A stretch of 64,000 nt of DNA, taken from Flavobacteriaceae bacterium CP2B. Lineage in GTDB: Bacteria; Bacteroidota; Bacteroidia; Flavobacteriales; Flavobacteriaceae. The notes under the pieces were generated by a model. That model saw only the letters and a program-made list of their open reading frames with translations. It ran no database searches and was not told the origin of the DNA. The DNA is taken from contig LXTR01000038.1 in the NCBI GenBank assembly GCA_001683825.1, positions 124,001 to 188,000 of the forward strand, written 5' to 3'. Below, one piece after another: positions 18,461 through 27,630 of the stretch (positions are counted from its first letter, which is position 1; the number at the start of each line of letters is the position of its first letter). The position numbers were made by a program, and so were the translations under genes.

Positions 18461-18952
18461 CTACGCTTCTTTGACCATTTTATCTTTTAGTTTGTTCTTT
18501 ATGCGCGACAGGCGCGTACCTACATTGCTTTCCGTCAGGCCGCTGATTTCGGCAATTTCCCCGTACTTTTTCCCTTCCAGGAACAGGAGGATAATCCCTT
18601 TTTCCAGTGCGTCCAGTTGCCGGATATGGCCATAGAGCTGTTTGATTCGCTCTTCCATATGGTGGTCATCGGTATCGGTGGCGTTTATGACCAACTGGCC
18701 CTTGGATACGGCATCGGGTTTCTTCTTTCTCTTTTTTAGCTGTCCGATGGCGGTGTTCAATGCCACACGGTACATCCATGTACTCGGTTTCGCCTCCCTC
18801 CTGTACCCTTCAAAGGCCTTCCACAATTGGTATACGATCTCCTGGTACAGGTCTTGCTGGTCTTCCTGGTTATCCGTATAGATAGTGGTGATTTTGAAAA
18901 TGACGCCTTCATTATCCCGGATCATTGCCACAAAGGCCTGTTCCTTGTCCAT
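18461..18952 (-). CDS. ECF-type RNA polymerase sigma factor
   Basis: This 163-residue protein has sigma region 2 (YQEIVYQLWKAF then STWMYRVALNTAI) and region 4 with a helix-turn-helix (IAEISGLTESNVGTRLSRI), and lacks regions 1 and 3 as extracytoplasmic-function sigma factors do. It directs RNA polymerase to a dedicated promoter set. It is the first gene of a two-gene operon with a membrane protein that probably controls it. The promoter upstream of 18952 was not resolved. Confidence 0.9.
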   Translation of the reverse strand: MDKEQAFVAMIRDNEGVIFKITTIYTDNQEDQQDLYQEIVYQLWKAFEGYRREAKPSTWMYRVALNTAIGQLKKRKKKPDAVSKGQLVINATDTDDHHMEERIKQLYGHIRQLDALEKGIILLFLEGKKYGEIAEISGLTESNVGTRLSRIKNKLKDKMVKEA

Positions 18953-19113
18953 GAATCCTACTGTTTATCTAATTAGTGTTCAACAGGTTTAAAAAATCAC
19001 AAAAGGGCATACTTTTTTTTCGCAAATCCTGTTATACCTTTACCAAAGGACCGGTACGGGTGGTGTCGCGGCAGGTAGGAAAGGCCCTTTTTTCAATCAT
19101 AAAACCGGAAGAA

Positions 19114-19260
19114 ATGAATTATCTCTCCAAGGACATTGAAAGGCTGCTCAAGAAGAAGAACATGGAATCCCTGGTCCGTAAACAATACTCTTGCGGCATT
19201 TTCCAGGAATACGATGCCGGTTACCCCGCAGATCACGGCCAGGACCGGCCCCAGGTCTGA
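19114..19260 (+). CDS. Possible small hypothetical protein
   Basis: A 48-residue ORF starting MNYLSKDIERLLKKKNM, divergent from the ECF sigma gene. The first 25 residues form a plausible basic amphipathic helix; the rest is polar with no clear domain. A sequence TACCTTTA at 19035-19042 resembles the Bacteroidota -7 element TAnnTTTG at a suitable distance. The frame is open further upstream to 18976, but that part is low-complexity and unlikely. I do not recognise it, and it could be chance. Confidence 0.35.
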   Translation: MNYLSKDIERLLKKKNMESLVRKQYSCGIFQEYDAGYPADHGQDRPQV

Positions 19261-19305
19261 GCCGTCCCCCAAGCCCCATGTATTTCATTCCTTATCGGTG
19301 TCCTG

Positions 19306-19593
19306 TTACCCTGAACGATCCGTTGGCGGCCTATTTTGCCGGACCCCGTCCAGGAAAATGCGAAGTTCCTTAGGCAATGTGGCATCTGTGAATACAGCTT
19401 CCCTGAGGAGCGCCCCCTCTTCCATTTTTACCCGGTAGGTCAGTGCATCCGGCCAGGGTGCATCGGCCTCCACTCCGGCAGATTCCATAGCGCACAACAA
19501 CTGTGCTGCCCTTTCATGACTGAGCGCCACCTCCCCCTCGAAATGCATGGGGATCCCCGTAAAGCCGCCCTCAATGTCGATGCTGTATTTCAT
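19306..19593 (-). CDS. Emfourin-type inhibitor of protealysin-like protease
   Basis: This 95-residue protein begins MKYSIDIEGGFTGIP, and its size, opening strand and C-terminal segment LPKELRIFLDGVR fit the emfourin family, small cytoplasmic inhibitors of protealysin-like M4 metalloproteases. The gene overlaps the upstream M4 protease gene by four bases (ATGA), so the two are translationally coupled. This is the arrangement known from the protealysin-emfourin pair of Serratia, where the inhibitor binds the protease in a slow, tight manner. Family identification comes mainly from pattern and context. Confidence 0.8.
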   Translation of the reverse strand: MKYSIDIEGGFTGIPMHFEGEVALSHERAAQLLCAMESAGVEADAPWPDALTYRVKMEEGALLREAVFTDATLPKELRIFLDGVRQNRPPTDRSG

Positions 19594-20606
19594 ACCGTCA
19601 GGGGAGTTAGCCCCACGGCGTTAAAACTGCTTTCTACGGCATCCCTTGCATTCTTTTGTATGCTCCCGCCGGCAGATAGCCTTTCTGACACCCCAAGGGC
19701 CACCTCCACCATATCGGGAAAACTGGCAGTGCGCCATAGCGTCCTGAGGCTTTCGAACCAGATTTTTGCAACATCTTCCATCCCGATAGCCATAGCGGTA
19801 AGGTAAAAGGCTCTGTTGGGGATCCCTGAGTTAATGTGTACTCCCTGGTTATCGGAACTACCGGTATAATAATGGTCCATATGGGCCGGTTGTACATCAT
19901 AATCGTTCGCGGTACCCGGGTCCTTTAGGGAACGGATAGCCTTGCCCGGAAAGTTTTTGCTGACCACGGTATCCCCTATCAACCAGTCGGCCTCAGAAGG
20001 GGATTGATTCAGGTGTTTTTGTTTGATGATGGTGGCAAAGACATCCGAAAAATGTTCGTTTAACGCCCCTGATTGGCCCTGGTATTCCAGGTTGGCCAGG
20101 AATTGTGTCACTCCATGGGTTAGTTCATGGGCCACCACATCCATAGCCTCCGCAAAGTTGCTGAATTGTTCCCCATCGCCATCACCATAGGTCATCTCAT
20201 CACCGTCCCAGTAGGCATTATTGTATTTCACCCCGTAGTGAACATTCGAAATAACCGGCATTCCCCGGTCGTCCATGGAATTGAGCTGAAAGGTGTCCCG
20301 GAAATAATCACGAACGAAACCGGAGGCGTTGTAGGCAGCATTCACCACCCTGTCCGGGACCTGCTTCCCCCCTTCTTTCCGAACCAAGCTCAACCGTTGC
20401 CCGTATTGGTTTTTGCAGTCATATACAGATCGCTCCCCCCCGGTTTCCGTATAGGTCCTGTACAAGAGTTCGTTGAGGGCCCTGTATCGACTTTGCATGA
20501 TCCGCTGTGTGTCATTGAGGGTTCTTTTACAGGCCAGGTTTCCCTGTTTTGCCAGGGCCTCCAGGATATGCGGCGGTACGATCAGGCAGTGGTGCTTGGT
20601 ACACAT
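19590..20606 (-). CDS. Protealysin-like M4 metalloprotease
   Basis: The 338-residue enzyme has the thermolysin zinc site HELTH at residues 160-164, the third ligand Glu184 in GALNEHFSD, and the catalytic histidine in the DNQGVHIN segment. It has no classical signal peptide or long propeptide; instead the N-terminus carries VPPHILEAL, the short protealysin-type precursor with its PPxL motif. Such proteases are made in the cytoplasm, mature by clipping the short precursor, and may act inside the cell or be exported by an unknown route. The overlapping downstream gene encodes its likely inhibitor. Confidence 0.92.
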   Translation of the reverse strand: MCTKHHCLIVPPHILEALAKQGNLACKRTLNDTQRIMQSRYRALNELLYRTYTETGGERSVYDCKNQYGQRLSLVRKEGGKQVPDRVVNAAYNASGFVRDYFRDTFQLNSMDDRGMPVISNVHYGVKYNNAYWDGDEMTYGDGDGEQFSNFAEAMDVVAHELTHGVTQFLANLEYQGQSGALNEHFSDVFATIIKQKHLNQSPSEADWLIGDTVVSKNFPGKAIRSLKDPGTANDYDVQPAHMDHYYTGSSDNQGVHINSGIPNRAFYLTAMAIGMEDVAKIWFESLRTLWRTASFPDMVEVALGVSERLSAGGSIQKNARDAVESSFNAVGLTPLTV

Positions 20607-20685
20607 GGCAGACGAAGATTAGGGTTATCCTTCTAAGTTCGGCCCTTTTGCTGAATTCGCCAAATGGATTCCCGTGATCCGTTGT

Positions 20686-21768
20686 CTATGGGAACAGGCT
20701 AGCGTCCAGTCCCGGGATGAGTGAAAGGGCATTTTTATAATACACTTTTTGAAGGACCTCCTTGGGGAGGTCCAGGCCGTACATGGCCCAGAAAGCGTGG
20801 TACTTTTTGTAGTAGGGAAAGTACTCGTCATCCGTTTCCAACACCCGGAAGTACGTTGAAAACTCATCGGGTTGCCATGCGTCTTTGCCAAATAGGATGC
20901 GGTCCTGGTAGCGTATAAAAAAGGCTTTGGCATTGCGGGGCTGCCTCCCCAGTTCGGCGATGATTGCCCCAATGCCCACGTACATGTTGGGTATTTCATC
21001 CATCAGTTCGGCCAATTTTCCCAGGTTATTGGCATACCAGCCCATGTGGGCATTGATGAACCGGGTATTGGGATGCCTTTTAAACATGCGGTGTTGTTCA
21101 TCAATGATCTGTTGCCAGGGTGCGGGATCTGTATCGGAGCGTTTCCTGCGGGGTCGGGTCTTCAATTCCAACCAGCGTTCATTACCACTGTCCATAGGAT
21201 CCCAGAAAGACTTTGGGTCGGCCGAATGTATCAGTACCGGGATGCCGAGGGAAGCGCATTTTTCCCAGATGGGGGAGAGCCGTTTATCATCCACGGCAAT
21301 CCTGTTGCCGTCCGTGTCCAGGTTCCTCAACCCCAGGCTCTTGTATATCTTAAGCCCTTTGGCGCCATAGGCTACATCGGCTTCCAGTTGCGCTGCCGCC
21401 TTCTCCGCCCACCCCGGGCTGCCAACGCCTTCAAAATCTACATTGGCAAAGACCGCAAAACGGTTGGGGTAATGCGTTTTCACATTGTCGATGGCCTTTT
21501 GAAGCCGTTCACCGGAACCCCCGCTTAAATTCACCATGATGGCCAGGTTGAGCCGATCCATGTCGGCCACCAGTTTCGAAAGGTCTTGCGTGCCCATCTC
21601 AAACTGGTGGCTATGCACGTCTATAAAGGGGAAACTCGCCCTGTGCACCTCGTTTTCCGGGACCACCAGGGTAGATTTGGGGTTGTAGGCTTCAAAATCC
21701 ATATGCTGTGCCCTGAGTGCGGTGACAGCACCTGCCAACAGTAAAGGGAGTACTACGTATCTGATCAT
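20686..21768 (-). CDS. Exported metal-dependent amidohydrolase
   Basis: This 360-residue protein has a signal peptide ending LRAQ and an amidohydrolase-2 TIM barrel. The metal-binding HxH is in FIDVHSHQF, with later metal-ligand candidates in PVLIHSADP and FINAHMGW, and an Asp in FGKDAW. The group hydrolyses or decarboxylates cyclic and aromatic substrates, but the substrate here is unknown. It starts with MIRYVVLP after a gap of about 110 bases from the molybdopterin operon, so it is probably a separate unit. Confidence 0.82.
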   Translation of the reverse strand: MIRYVVLPLLLAGAVTALRAQHMDFEAYNPKSTLVVPENEVHRASFPFIDVHSHQFEMGTQDLSKLVADMDRLNLAIMVNLSGGSGERLQKAIDNVKTHYPNRFAVFANVDFEGVGSPGWAEKAAAQLEADVAYGAKGLKIYKSLGLRNLDTDGNRIAVDDKRLSPIWEKCASLGIPVLIHSADPKSFWDPMDSGNERWLELKTRPRRKRSDTDPAPWQQIIDEQHRMFKRHPNTRFINAHMGWYANNLGKLAELMDEIPNMYVGIGAIIAELGRQPRNAKAFFIRYQDRILFGKDAWQPDEFSTYFRVLETDDEYFPYYKKYHAFWAMYGLDLPKEVLQKVYYKNALSLIPGLDASLFP

Positions 21769-21881
21769 TCGCGCTATTCTTTGTAGCGATGAATGTAATT
21801 ATTTTCATTTAAAATTACCGCATGTAATGAAAATGAAAAGGCCATAACCGTCAGAAATGCCAGGTTCAGCCGGTTGGTGGC

Positions 21882-22484
21882 TCAGGATAGCCGCAGCAGG
21901 CGTTTATAGGCGTCCCTGGTATCCATGTCCCTGATCTTTTCACCGGCATCCAGGGCGATACAGGCATTTTTCTGTTGCCTGAGTAATTCCCGGGCGCCAA
22001 AATCCTTGCGTAGCTTTAACAATTCGGGGAAATACCCGCTACCGAAGAGTGCGGGTACGCCAAGGCGGTCTTCATAGCGTGTTGCCACGATCGTTGTTGC
22101 CCCCTCCTGAAAGGCCGCTATCAGTTGGTTCAGGTACCGGGCATCCATCAGCGGTTGGTCACACAGCATGATCAATACCCCTTTGATTTCCCCGGGGCCA
22201 GACAGCAGCTGGTCCAGGCCACAGGCGATACTGCTGCCAAGGCCCTCTTCCCAACGATCGTTCACGACCAGCCCGTAAGGCGTATTCCCCTCCAGTACCT
22301 TCCTGATGGCTTCGGCATGCGCGCCCAGTACTACCAGTACTTCTGTGGCATCCAGGGACAAGGCCGTATGGAGCATGTGGTTGATAAGCGGACGCCCCTT
22401 CCACGGCAGAAGTTGCTTGATGCCCCCCATTCGGGACGAGGCGCCGGCAGCCAGCAATAGTATGGCGATACCCCGGGATGTCAA
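21882..22484 (-). CDS. mocA: MocA-like nucleotidyltransferase
   Basis: A 200-residue NTP-transferase with the signature LLAAGASSRMGG and a substrate loop after it (KQLLPWKGRPL), followed by VLIMLCDQPL, the metal-binding Asp segment. This branch adds CMP to molybdopterin to make the MCD form used by xanthine dehydrogenase-family enzymes. It overlaps the XdhC gene by four bases (ATGA), consistent with serving the Mo-enzyme at the other end of the operon. A MobA paralogue is also present, so both cytidylyl and guanylyl forms could be made. Confidence 0.82.
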   Translation of the reverse strand: MTSRGIAILLLAAGASSRMGGIKQLLPWKGRPLINHMLHTALSLDATEVLVVLGAHAEAIRKVLEGNTPYGLVVNDRWEEGLGSSIACGLDQLLSGPGEIKGVLIMLCDQPLMDARYLNQLIAAFQEGATTIVATRYEDRLGVPALFGSGYFPELLKLRKDFGARELLRQQKNACIALDAGEKIRDMDTRDAYKRLLRLS

Positions 22485-23491
22485 TGGTGGATGGCGCCTT
22501 TTTTATCCCGTAGGGGGATGGGTTCCTTCCTGCGGATCACGGATAGGACCTCGGAGAGTATGGAAATGGCAATTTCCTGGGGCGTTTCGGCCCCGATATT
22601 CAGTCCTGAAGGACCATGGATGCGGTCAAAAAAGGTATCATCCAAATCGGGGTTGTGCTCCAGCAATTCGTTCAGTAACCGCTCCCTGCGGGTAGATGGA
22701 CCCAGGAGGCCCAGGTAAGCCGGCCTGCAGCTGCGCAATGCCAGGAGAAATTTTAAATCTTTTACGTAGCTGTGGGTCATCAGCATCACAGCAGTCCGGT
22801 CGTCGATGAAGGTGGTATCCAAATCTTCGGGCATCGCATGGACCAGCTGATGTACTCCAGGAAAATCCTTTGGGTGTTTGTCTTCTGAAGGCGTGGCCAC
22901 TACCACCACTTCCCATCCGGAAAGCGATGCGAATGAACAGAGTTGTACCGCATCGTGTTCGGCCCCCAGGATCAATAACCTGAAACAGGGCTCCATGTCC
23001 TCCTGAAAGGTCGTGGTTTGCTTGCCTGCCTTAAACCCCTGCCGTAGTGCCTGCTCTCCCTCATGAAAAAGGAATACGCTGCCATAGGCCGCATCGGAAT
23101 GGTCCTTTTCATCGAAATGGGAGCAAATACTAAAAGGTTCCCGCTTGTTGATGTTTTTCCAAAAAGCCCCGAGGAACTCCTCAGGGGGGTTAAAAGGCTC
23201 CAGCAGGATATAGAGTATGCCTTCACAGCCCAGGCGATAGCGTCCGTCATAGGTCATTACTTTTGGTATCCCACTGGCAAACACACTTGCCGATTGCCTG
23301 ACGACTTCCTTTTCCACGCAGCCGCCACTCACGGCACCAATGGTTTTCTGATCCTCCAGAATCAACATACGCACACCGGGACGCCGGTACGAAGAGCCTT
23401 TCAGAGAAACAACCGTGGCCAGCACTGCCAGTTTGCCTTCTTGGGCCGCTAATTGCCCGGCCTGTACGATTTTTTTGAGTTCATGTGTCAT
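22481..23491 (-). CDS. xdhC: XdhC/CoxI family molybdenum insertase
   Basis: The 336-residue protein has the N-terminal XdhC/CoxI domain (VSLKGSSYRRPG, GAVSGGCVE) and a C-terminal Rossmann-like domain (LLILGAEHDAVQL, YLGLLGPSTRRERLL). XdhC proteins bind the mature molybdenum cofactor, protect it, help with sulfuration and insert it into xanthine dehydrogenase-type enzymes. Placed between MoeA and MocA in one operon with a Mo-binding subunit, its partner is probably the oxidoreductase encoded at 27879-30050. Confidence 0.9.
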   Translation of the reverse strand: MTHELKKIVQAGQLAAQEGKLAVLATVVSLKGSSYRRPGVRMLILEDQKTIGAVSGGCVEKEVVRQSASVFASGIPKVMTYDGRYRLGCEGILYILLEPFNPPEEFLGAFWKNINKREPFSICSHFDEKDHSDAAYGSVFLFHEGEQALRQGFKAGKQTTTFQEDMEPCFRLLILGAEHDAVQLCSFASLSGWEVVVVATPSEDKHPKDFPGVHQLVHAMPEDLDTTFIDDRTAVMLMTHSYVKDLKFLLALRSCRPAYLGLLGPSTRRERLLNELLEHNPDLDDTFFDRIHGPSGLNIGAETPQEIAISILSEVLSVIRRKEPIPLRDKKGAIHH

Positions 23492-24691
23492 TTACAGCAG
23501 GTTTCGTGTGGGGACAAACGGTACCGCAATCCCTTTTAAATAAGGTTCTTCCCTCGGATTCAGGCATATGAACCCGTCAATTTCGGCCAGGCCGGTGAGA
23601 TCGCCCGACCCATTTGCCGGCACAGGGGCCGCCATCAGTCTGCCCGCTTCCCATCGGGTACGCACCCCGATAAACTGGGTCAGGTCACCCCTGGCAACCA
23701 GCGGCTTCTCTAAAATTACACTAATTTGATCAGTATGCAAGCCCAGTGACTTGTGCAGCCAATCCCTGAAATAGCGATAGTAGCAGACAAAGGTCGAAAC
23801 GGGGTTGCCGGGGAAGGAGAATATTAGCGTATTGGTTGCATGCTGCTTGCCAAACCAGAAGGGTTTTCCGGGTCGCTGCAGGACCTTATGGAACACCTTT
23901 TCCACCCCCAGTTCTTCCATAATTTGGGGAATATAATCATATTTCCCCCTGGAAACCCCGCCACTCAATATAAGCAGGTCCATTTCCTGGATCACGTATG
24001 ACAGGTTTTGCCTGATCATATCCATGTCGTCCGGAATATGCAGGAGCAGGGGGTGGATCCCCTCATTCCTGAGGGAGGCGTGGAGTTGGTAGGCATTGGA
24101 TTTGCGAACTTGGTGCGGTAGCGGGATATCTGACACTTCCACCAGTTCATCCCCCGTGGAAATCACCGCGATCCTTGGCAACTTCCTGACCGGCACTTCA
24201 GACCGGCCAATAGCGGCGAGAATACCCACTTCTGAGGCAGCAATCCTTAGGTTTTGTTGTAGTACGGCCTCTCCCTTCTTGTGGTCGCTCCCCCGGTAAT
24301 GGATGTTCTGCCCTTTTGCAGGTGCGGTGTTCAGGTGCGCAATGCCTTGGTCTATCTGGAGGTGTTCGTACATGACCACCGTATCGGCATCATAGGGTAT
24401 AACGGCCCCGGTCATGATTTCCATACACAGGTTTTCATCGCTGAGGATCCCACTCGGTGTCCCTGCCGGCAGCACCCCTCCTATTTCAAAATCGCGCCGG
24501 CCCTTTTCAAAGGCGTTGAAATTGATGACAATCCCGTCTTTGGTAGCGCGGTCAAACGGGGGAAAATCCCGGTCGGCATACAAGGTCTCTGCCAGTACCC
24601 TGCCCGTGGCTTCTTTCAGGGGTACCATTTCCTTGCCGTAGTCCCTGCTGTGGTCAAGGACCCTTTGGTATGCTTCTTCAAAAGGGATCAT
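23492..24691 (-). CDS. moeA: Molybdopterin molybdenumtransferase MoeA
   Basis: From the start at 24691 (MIPFEEAYQ) this is 399 residues; the frame extends a further 19 codons with weaker character. MoeA features are visible: DRDFPPFDRATKDG in domain II, TGAVIPYDADTVV, the MoCF_biosynth segment VISTGDELVE, LILSGGVSRGKYDY and FSFPGNPVSTF. The enzyme inserts molybdate into adenylylated molybdopterin. It abuts xdhC directly (stop to start spacing of zero) and lies just downstream of the MoeB-like gene. Confidence 0.92.
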   Translation of the reverse strand: MIPFEEAYQRVLDHSRDYGKEMVPLKEATGRVLAETLYADRDFPPFDRATKDGIVINFNAFEKGRRDFEIGGVLPAGTPSGILSDENLCMEIMTGAVIPYDADTVVMYEHLQIDQGIAHLNTAPAKGQNIHYRGSDHKKGEAVLQQNLRIAASEVGILAAIGRSEVPVRKLPRIAVISTGDELVEVSDIPLPHQVRKSNAYQLHASLRNEGIHPLLLHIPDDMDMIRQNLSYVIQEMDLLILSGGVSRGKYDYIPQIMEELGVEKVFHKVLQRPGKPFWFGKQHATNTLIFSFPGNPVSTFVCYYRYFRDWLHKSLGLHTDQISVILEKPLVARGDLTQFIGVRTRWEAGRLMAAPVPANGSGDLTGLAEIDGFICLNPREEPYLKGIAVPFVPTRNLL

Positions 24692-24766
24692 GTGCTTCGT
24701 ATTTTTGGGGGCAGCCATAAGGTAAGGATCCCTGGCGGCAGGCGCCATACCGTTTGCGGGAAACCA

Positions 24767-25834
24767 TCAGGGGCATAGGGCTCTGTATTTTTCAATTCCA
24801 CCTTCTACATTCAGGGCCACGATATGCCTCATATGTTCCCTGATCCACTGTACTGCCGCCCGGCTCCTTTTCCCGGTGGCACAAATGACGTAGTAGGTGC
24901 CTGCCTGTAATTCTTGCGGGAGGGACTCCAGGTCTTTCAAGGGGATATTGACCGAGTCCGGGATGTGGTATTCATTAAATTCTTCAGGTTCCCTAACATC
25001 GAGGATCCACGGATTTCGCTGGCTGCCTATTAATTCCAGCAACGCTTCTATGCTAACCCCTGCCGTTGTCCCGCAAAGCGTATCCCCATAATCTGGTTGT
25101 AGTTGGCTGATACCCAGGTTTTCGGGGACAAGGGGAAAACGCATTTTCTGGACAGCCTGCCCGAGCGCGTCGTAAAGCAGGAGTTGTCCTGCTAAAGGGG
25201 TGCCTATCCCCGTAATAATTTTAACAGTTTCCAGGGCCTGCAGGTTGCCTATAATCCCCGGCAACACCCCCAGGACCCCGTTGGTATCGCAATCCGGGAT
25301 TTCCCCGGGCCCGGGCATGGCAGGGAAAAGGCATCGGTAGGTTGGGCCGCCCTTGTAATTAAAAACAGACACCTGCCCTTCAAAGTTGTGCAGGGCACCA
25401 TATACAAAAGGGGTGTCCAGGATTACACAGGCGTCGTTGATCAGGTAACGGGTAGGGAAGTTATCGGTCGCGTCGACAATGACATCAAATCCCCCCAGGA
25501 TGGAAAGGGCATTTTGGCGGTTTAAGAACGTATCATAGCCTAGTAATTCCGTCCCGGAATTCTGTTCCCTGAGGAAGTCCAGAGCTACCTCGAGTTTGGG
25601 CCTGCCCACATCTTTTTCCGTGAAAAGTACCTGTCTTTGTAGATTGTGAAGGGCCACCGTGTCTTGTTCTACCAGGCCCAGCGTACCTACCCCCATGGCG
25701 TTCAGGTACTGGGCGACGGGAATACCCAGCCCCCCCAGCCCCACGATGAGTACCCGGGCTGCCTGCAGCTTCTGCTGGGCTTGCGGTCCGAATTCCTTCA
25801 GGCTTGTTTGCCGTATATAGCGTCCTTGCTTCAT
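24767..25834 (-). CDS. moeB: MoeB/ThiF-type sulfur-carrier activating enzyme with rhodanese domain
   Basis: The 355-residue protein has an N-terminal E1-like adenylation domain with GLGGLGIPVAQYL and LQRQVLF, then a C-terminal rhodanese domain of about 100 residues with the active loop VICATGKRSR. MoeB adenylates the C-terminal glycine of MoaD; the rhodanese domain may add sulfur. One zinc-type CxxC pair expected of MoeB is not complete to my eye. It overlaps the MobA-like gene by four bases (ATGA). Confidence 0.88.
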   Translation of the reverse strand: MKQGRYIRQTSLKEFGPQAQQKLQAARVLIVGLGGLGIPVAQYLNAMGVGTLGLVEQDTVALHNLQRQVLFTEKDVGRPKLEVALDFLREQNSGTELLGYDTFLNRQNALSILGGFDVIVDATDNFPTRYLINDACVILDTPFVYGALHNFEGQVSVFNYKGGPTYRCLFPAMPGPGEIPDCDTNGVLGVLPGIIGNLQALETVKIITGIGTPLAGQLLLYDALGQAVQKMRFPLVPENLGISQLQPDYGDTLCGTTAGVSIEALLELIGSQRNPWILDVREPEEFNEYHIPDSVNIPLKDLESLPQELQAGTYYVICATGKRSRAAVQWIREHMRHIVALNVEGGIEKYRALCP

Positions 25835-26436
25835 AGGGCTGCCAGTTTTTCGCGGGCCTGGCGGTACTCCTCCATAGAATTCGCGTTGTACAGGACCAGG
25901 TCCTGCCCCGGGAAAACCAGGGCCGTATCAGAGCGCAGCAAGTATTTCCTGGGGCAGCTGCTTTGTGCTTCTTCGAGGTATGCCGGTGCTTTGTCCAAGG
26001 CCCGGGGTTCCCAAATAGCGGCCAGGGGCTCAGGCAATCCACTTTCCCTGGTTGCCAGTGCCGTGGCATCCCTTTGCGGCTCACGTGCCGAAACCAGGAG
26101 TTGCAAGGTAGCCCCGTCTATCAGGGGCAGGTCGCATGCCAGGACCAGCCAGGCGACCCCGGGGAATTCCTGATGGGCGCTCGACAGCCCATTGAAAGGG
26201 CCACGGAAGGTATCGGTATCTATAATACGCCGGTGGTCTTGATCCATTTCCTCCAGTTGTCCGGAACGAATGCTCATAAAGGTGGCTTCACAAATCCCTT
26301 CGAGCATATCGTACAGGTATTCCCGCTGGGGTTTCCCATGGTACCGGATCAATCCTTTGTCTGTCCCCATACGGGTACTCTTTCCACCTGAAAGTACCAG
26401 GCCGTATAAAGGTGGCATATTTGTTTCTTCGTGCAT
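25831..26436 (-). CDS. mobA: MobA-type molybdopterin guanylyltransferase
   Basis: From the start at 26436 (MHEETNMPP; a second ATG is at 26418) this 201-residue NTP-transferase carries LVLSGGKSTRMGTDKGLI, the MobA nucleotide-binding loop, with WLVLACDLPL for metal binding. MobA adds GMP to molybdenum cofactor for DMSO-reductase-family enzymes. Sequence alone cannot exclude another nucleotide. It overlaps moeB by four bases, so it is part of the same operon. Confidence 0.85.
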   Translation of the reverse strand: MHEETNMPPLYGLVLSGGKSTRMGTDKGLIRYHGKPQREYLYDMLEGICEATFMSIRSGQLEEMDQDHRRIIDTDTFRGPFNGLSSAHQEFPGVAWLVLACDLPLIDGATLQLLVSAREPQRDATALATRESGLPEPLAAIWEPRALDKAPAYLEEAQSSCPRKYLLRSDTALVFPGQDLVLYNANSMEEYRQAREKLAAL

Positions 26437-26556
26437 GTCCTGTGCTATTTTAAAGCCCCACTCCATCCATTCCCCAGGCATGTATCGCTATAAAAGAAGG
26501 TAGCCTGTGGCGTTGGTTTTCGCAAGGTAGTATTTTCTGTGCAGTGCAAGGGCGAA

Positions 26557-27540
26557 CTACCCACCAATGGAGGTCATGGAGTTGTCAAAAACGTTCGCGT
26601 GTGCCTGCTGTGCGTCAAAACCGGTACGTTCCCGATGGCCAATGGTGTTTTGGATGGCTTTCTTTAACCGTGTTTCGGCATCTGCCCCCCGCATGATTTC
26701 CCGGACGTTCATCTTGGGTTTTCCATACAAGCAGGTAATTACATCGCCCGTAGCCGTGATCCTCAGGCGGTTGCAAGTCCCGCAAAATGTACGGCTGAAG
26801 GATGGAATAAGGCCAAAGGCCCCTTTATGCCCCTTTATCTTATAGTTGATAGAGGTGGACGTTGCTGGTGATGGCAACTTTTCAACATCGGGATAGGCCG
26901 AGGTCACATATTCCAGGATTTTCTTGTAGTTCCATTCAATGCGGTTGAAAGATTTGCTTCCCCCGTTAAAGGGCATTTCCTCTAAAAAACGGACCGATAC
27001 CGGGTAGTGTTTTTGCAGTTCAAGGATGGGTAGTATATCCTGTATATTCTGGTTTTCGAGGACGATAAAATTGATGCGGACATTAAATCCTTCCGCGATC
27101 AACCTGAGCAGGTTGTTGTATACGGTATCATATTGGTCCCTGCGGGTGATGCGTTCAAAGGTTTCCCTGTGGATGGCATCCAGGCTTAGATTGATGTTTA
27201 AAATCCCCAATTCCTTGAGTTCCGAAATGTACGGCCCTATGAGGGTGGCATTGGTGGTGATTGATATGTCGCCAAGCCCCTCCATGGCACTCAGGCTCCT
27301 GAGCAAAACCATGAGGTCTTTGCGGACAAAAGGCTCTCCCCCCGTAATACGTATTTTGTCTATCCCCTCCTCCACCATCCATTTGCTAAGGGAAGTAAGC
27401 TCCGATATACTGAGCAATGTATCCCTATGGGCAAAGTTGATCCCTTCTGCCGGCATGCAGTAATTGCAGCGCAGGTTGCAACGGTCTGTGACTGCCAGCC
27501 TAAGGTAGTTGATGGTCCTGTTATGGTTGTCTATAAGCAT
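26557..27540 (-). CDS. moaA: GTP 3',8-cyclase MoaA
   Basis: With the start at 27540 (MLIDNHNRTINYL) the protein is 327 residues. It has the radical-SAM cluster CNLRCNYC near residue 25, the second 4Fe-4S cluster in the CGTCNRLRIT region followed by a Cys, and the C-terminal GG tail seen in MoaA. It converts GTP to the 3',8-cyclo intermediate, the first step of molybdopterin biosynthesis; the next enzyme, MoaC, is not encoded in this window. The frame extends 12 codons upstream but family alignment favours 27540. Confidence 0.93.
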   Translation of the reverse strand: MLIDNHNRTINYLRLAVTDRCNLRCNYCMPAEGINFAHRDTLLSISELTSLSKWMVEEGIDKIRITGGEPFVRKDLMVLLRSLSAMEGLGDISITTNATLIGPYISELKELGILNINLSLDAIHRETFERITRRDQYDTVYNNLLRLIAEGFNVRINFIVLENQNIQDILPILELQKHYPVSVRFLEEMPFNGGSKSFNRIEWNYKKILEYVTSAYPDVEKLPSPATSTSINYKIKGHKGAFGLIPSFSRTFCGTCNRLRITATGDVITCLYGKPKMNVREIMRGADAETRLKKAIQNTIGHRERTGFDAQQAHANVFDNSMTSIGG

Positions 27541-27630
27541 GTATCTCTTGTCTACTTTGGGGTGTTCCCCGAACAATTGGTTTTGCTGTTGCGGTTATCA
27601 GCGGTAACGCTATTCTTTCGTCGATGTACC

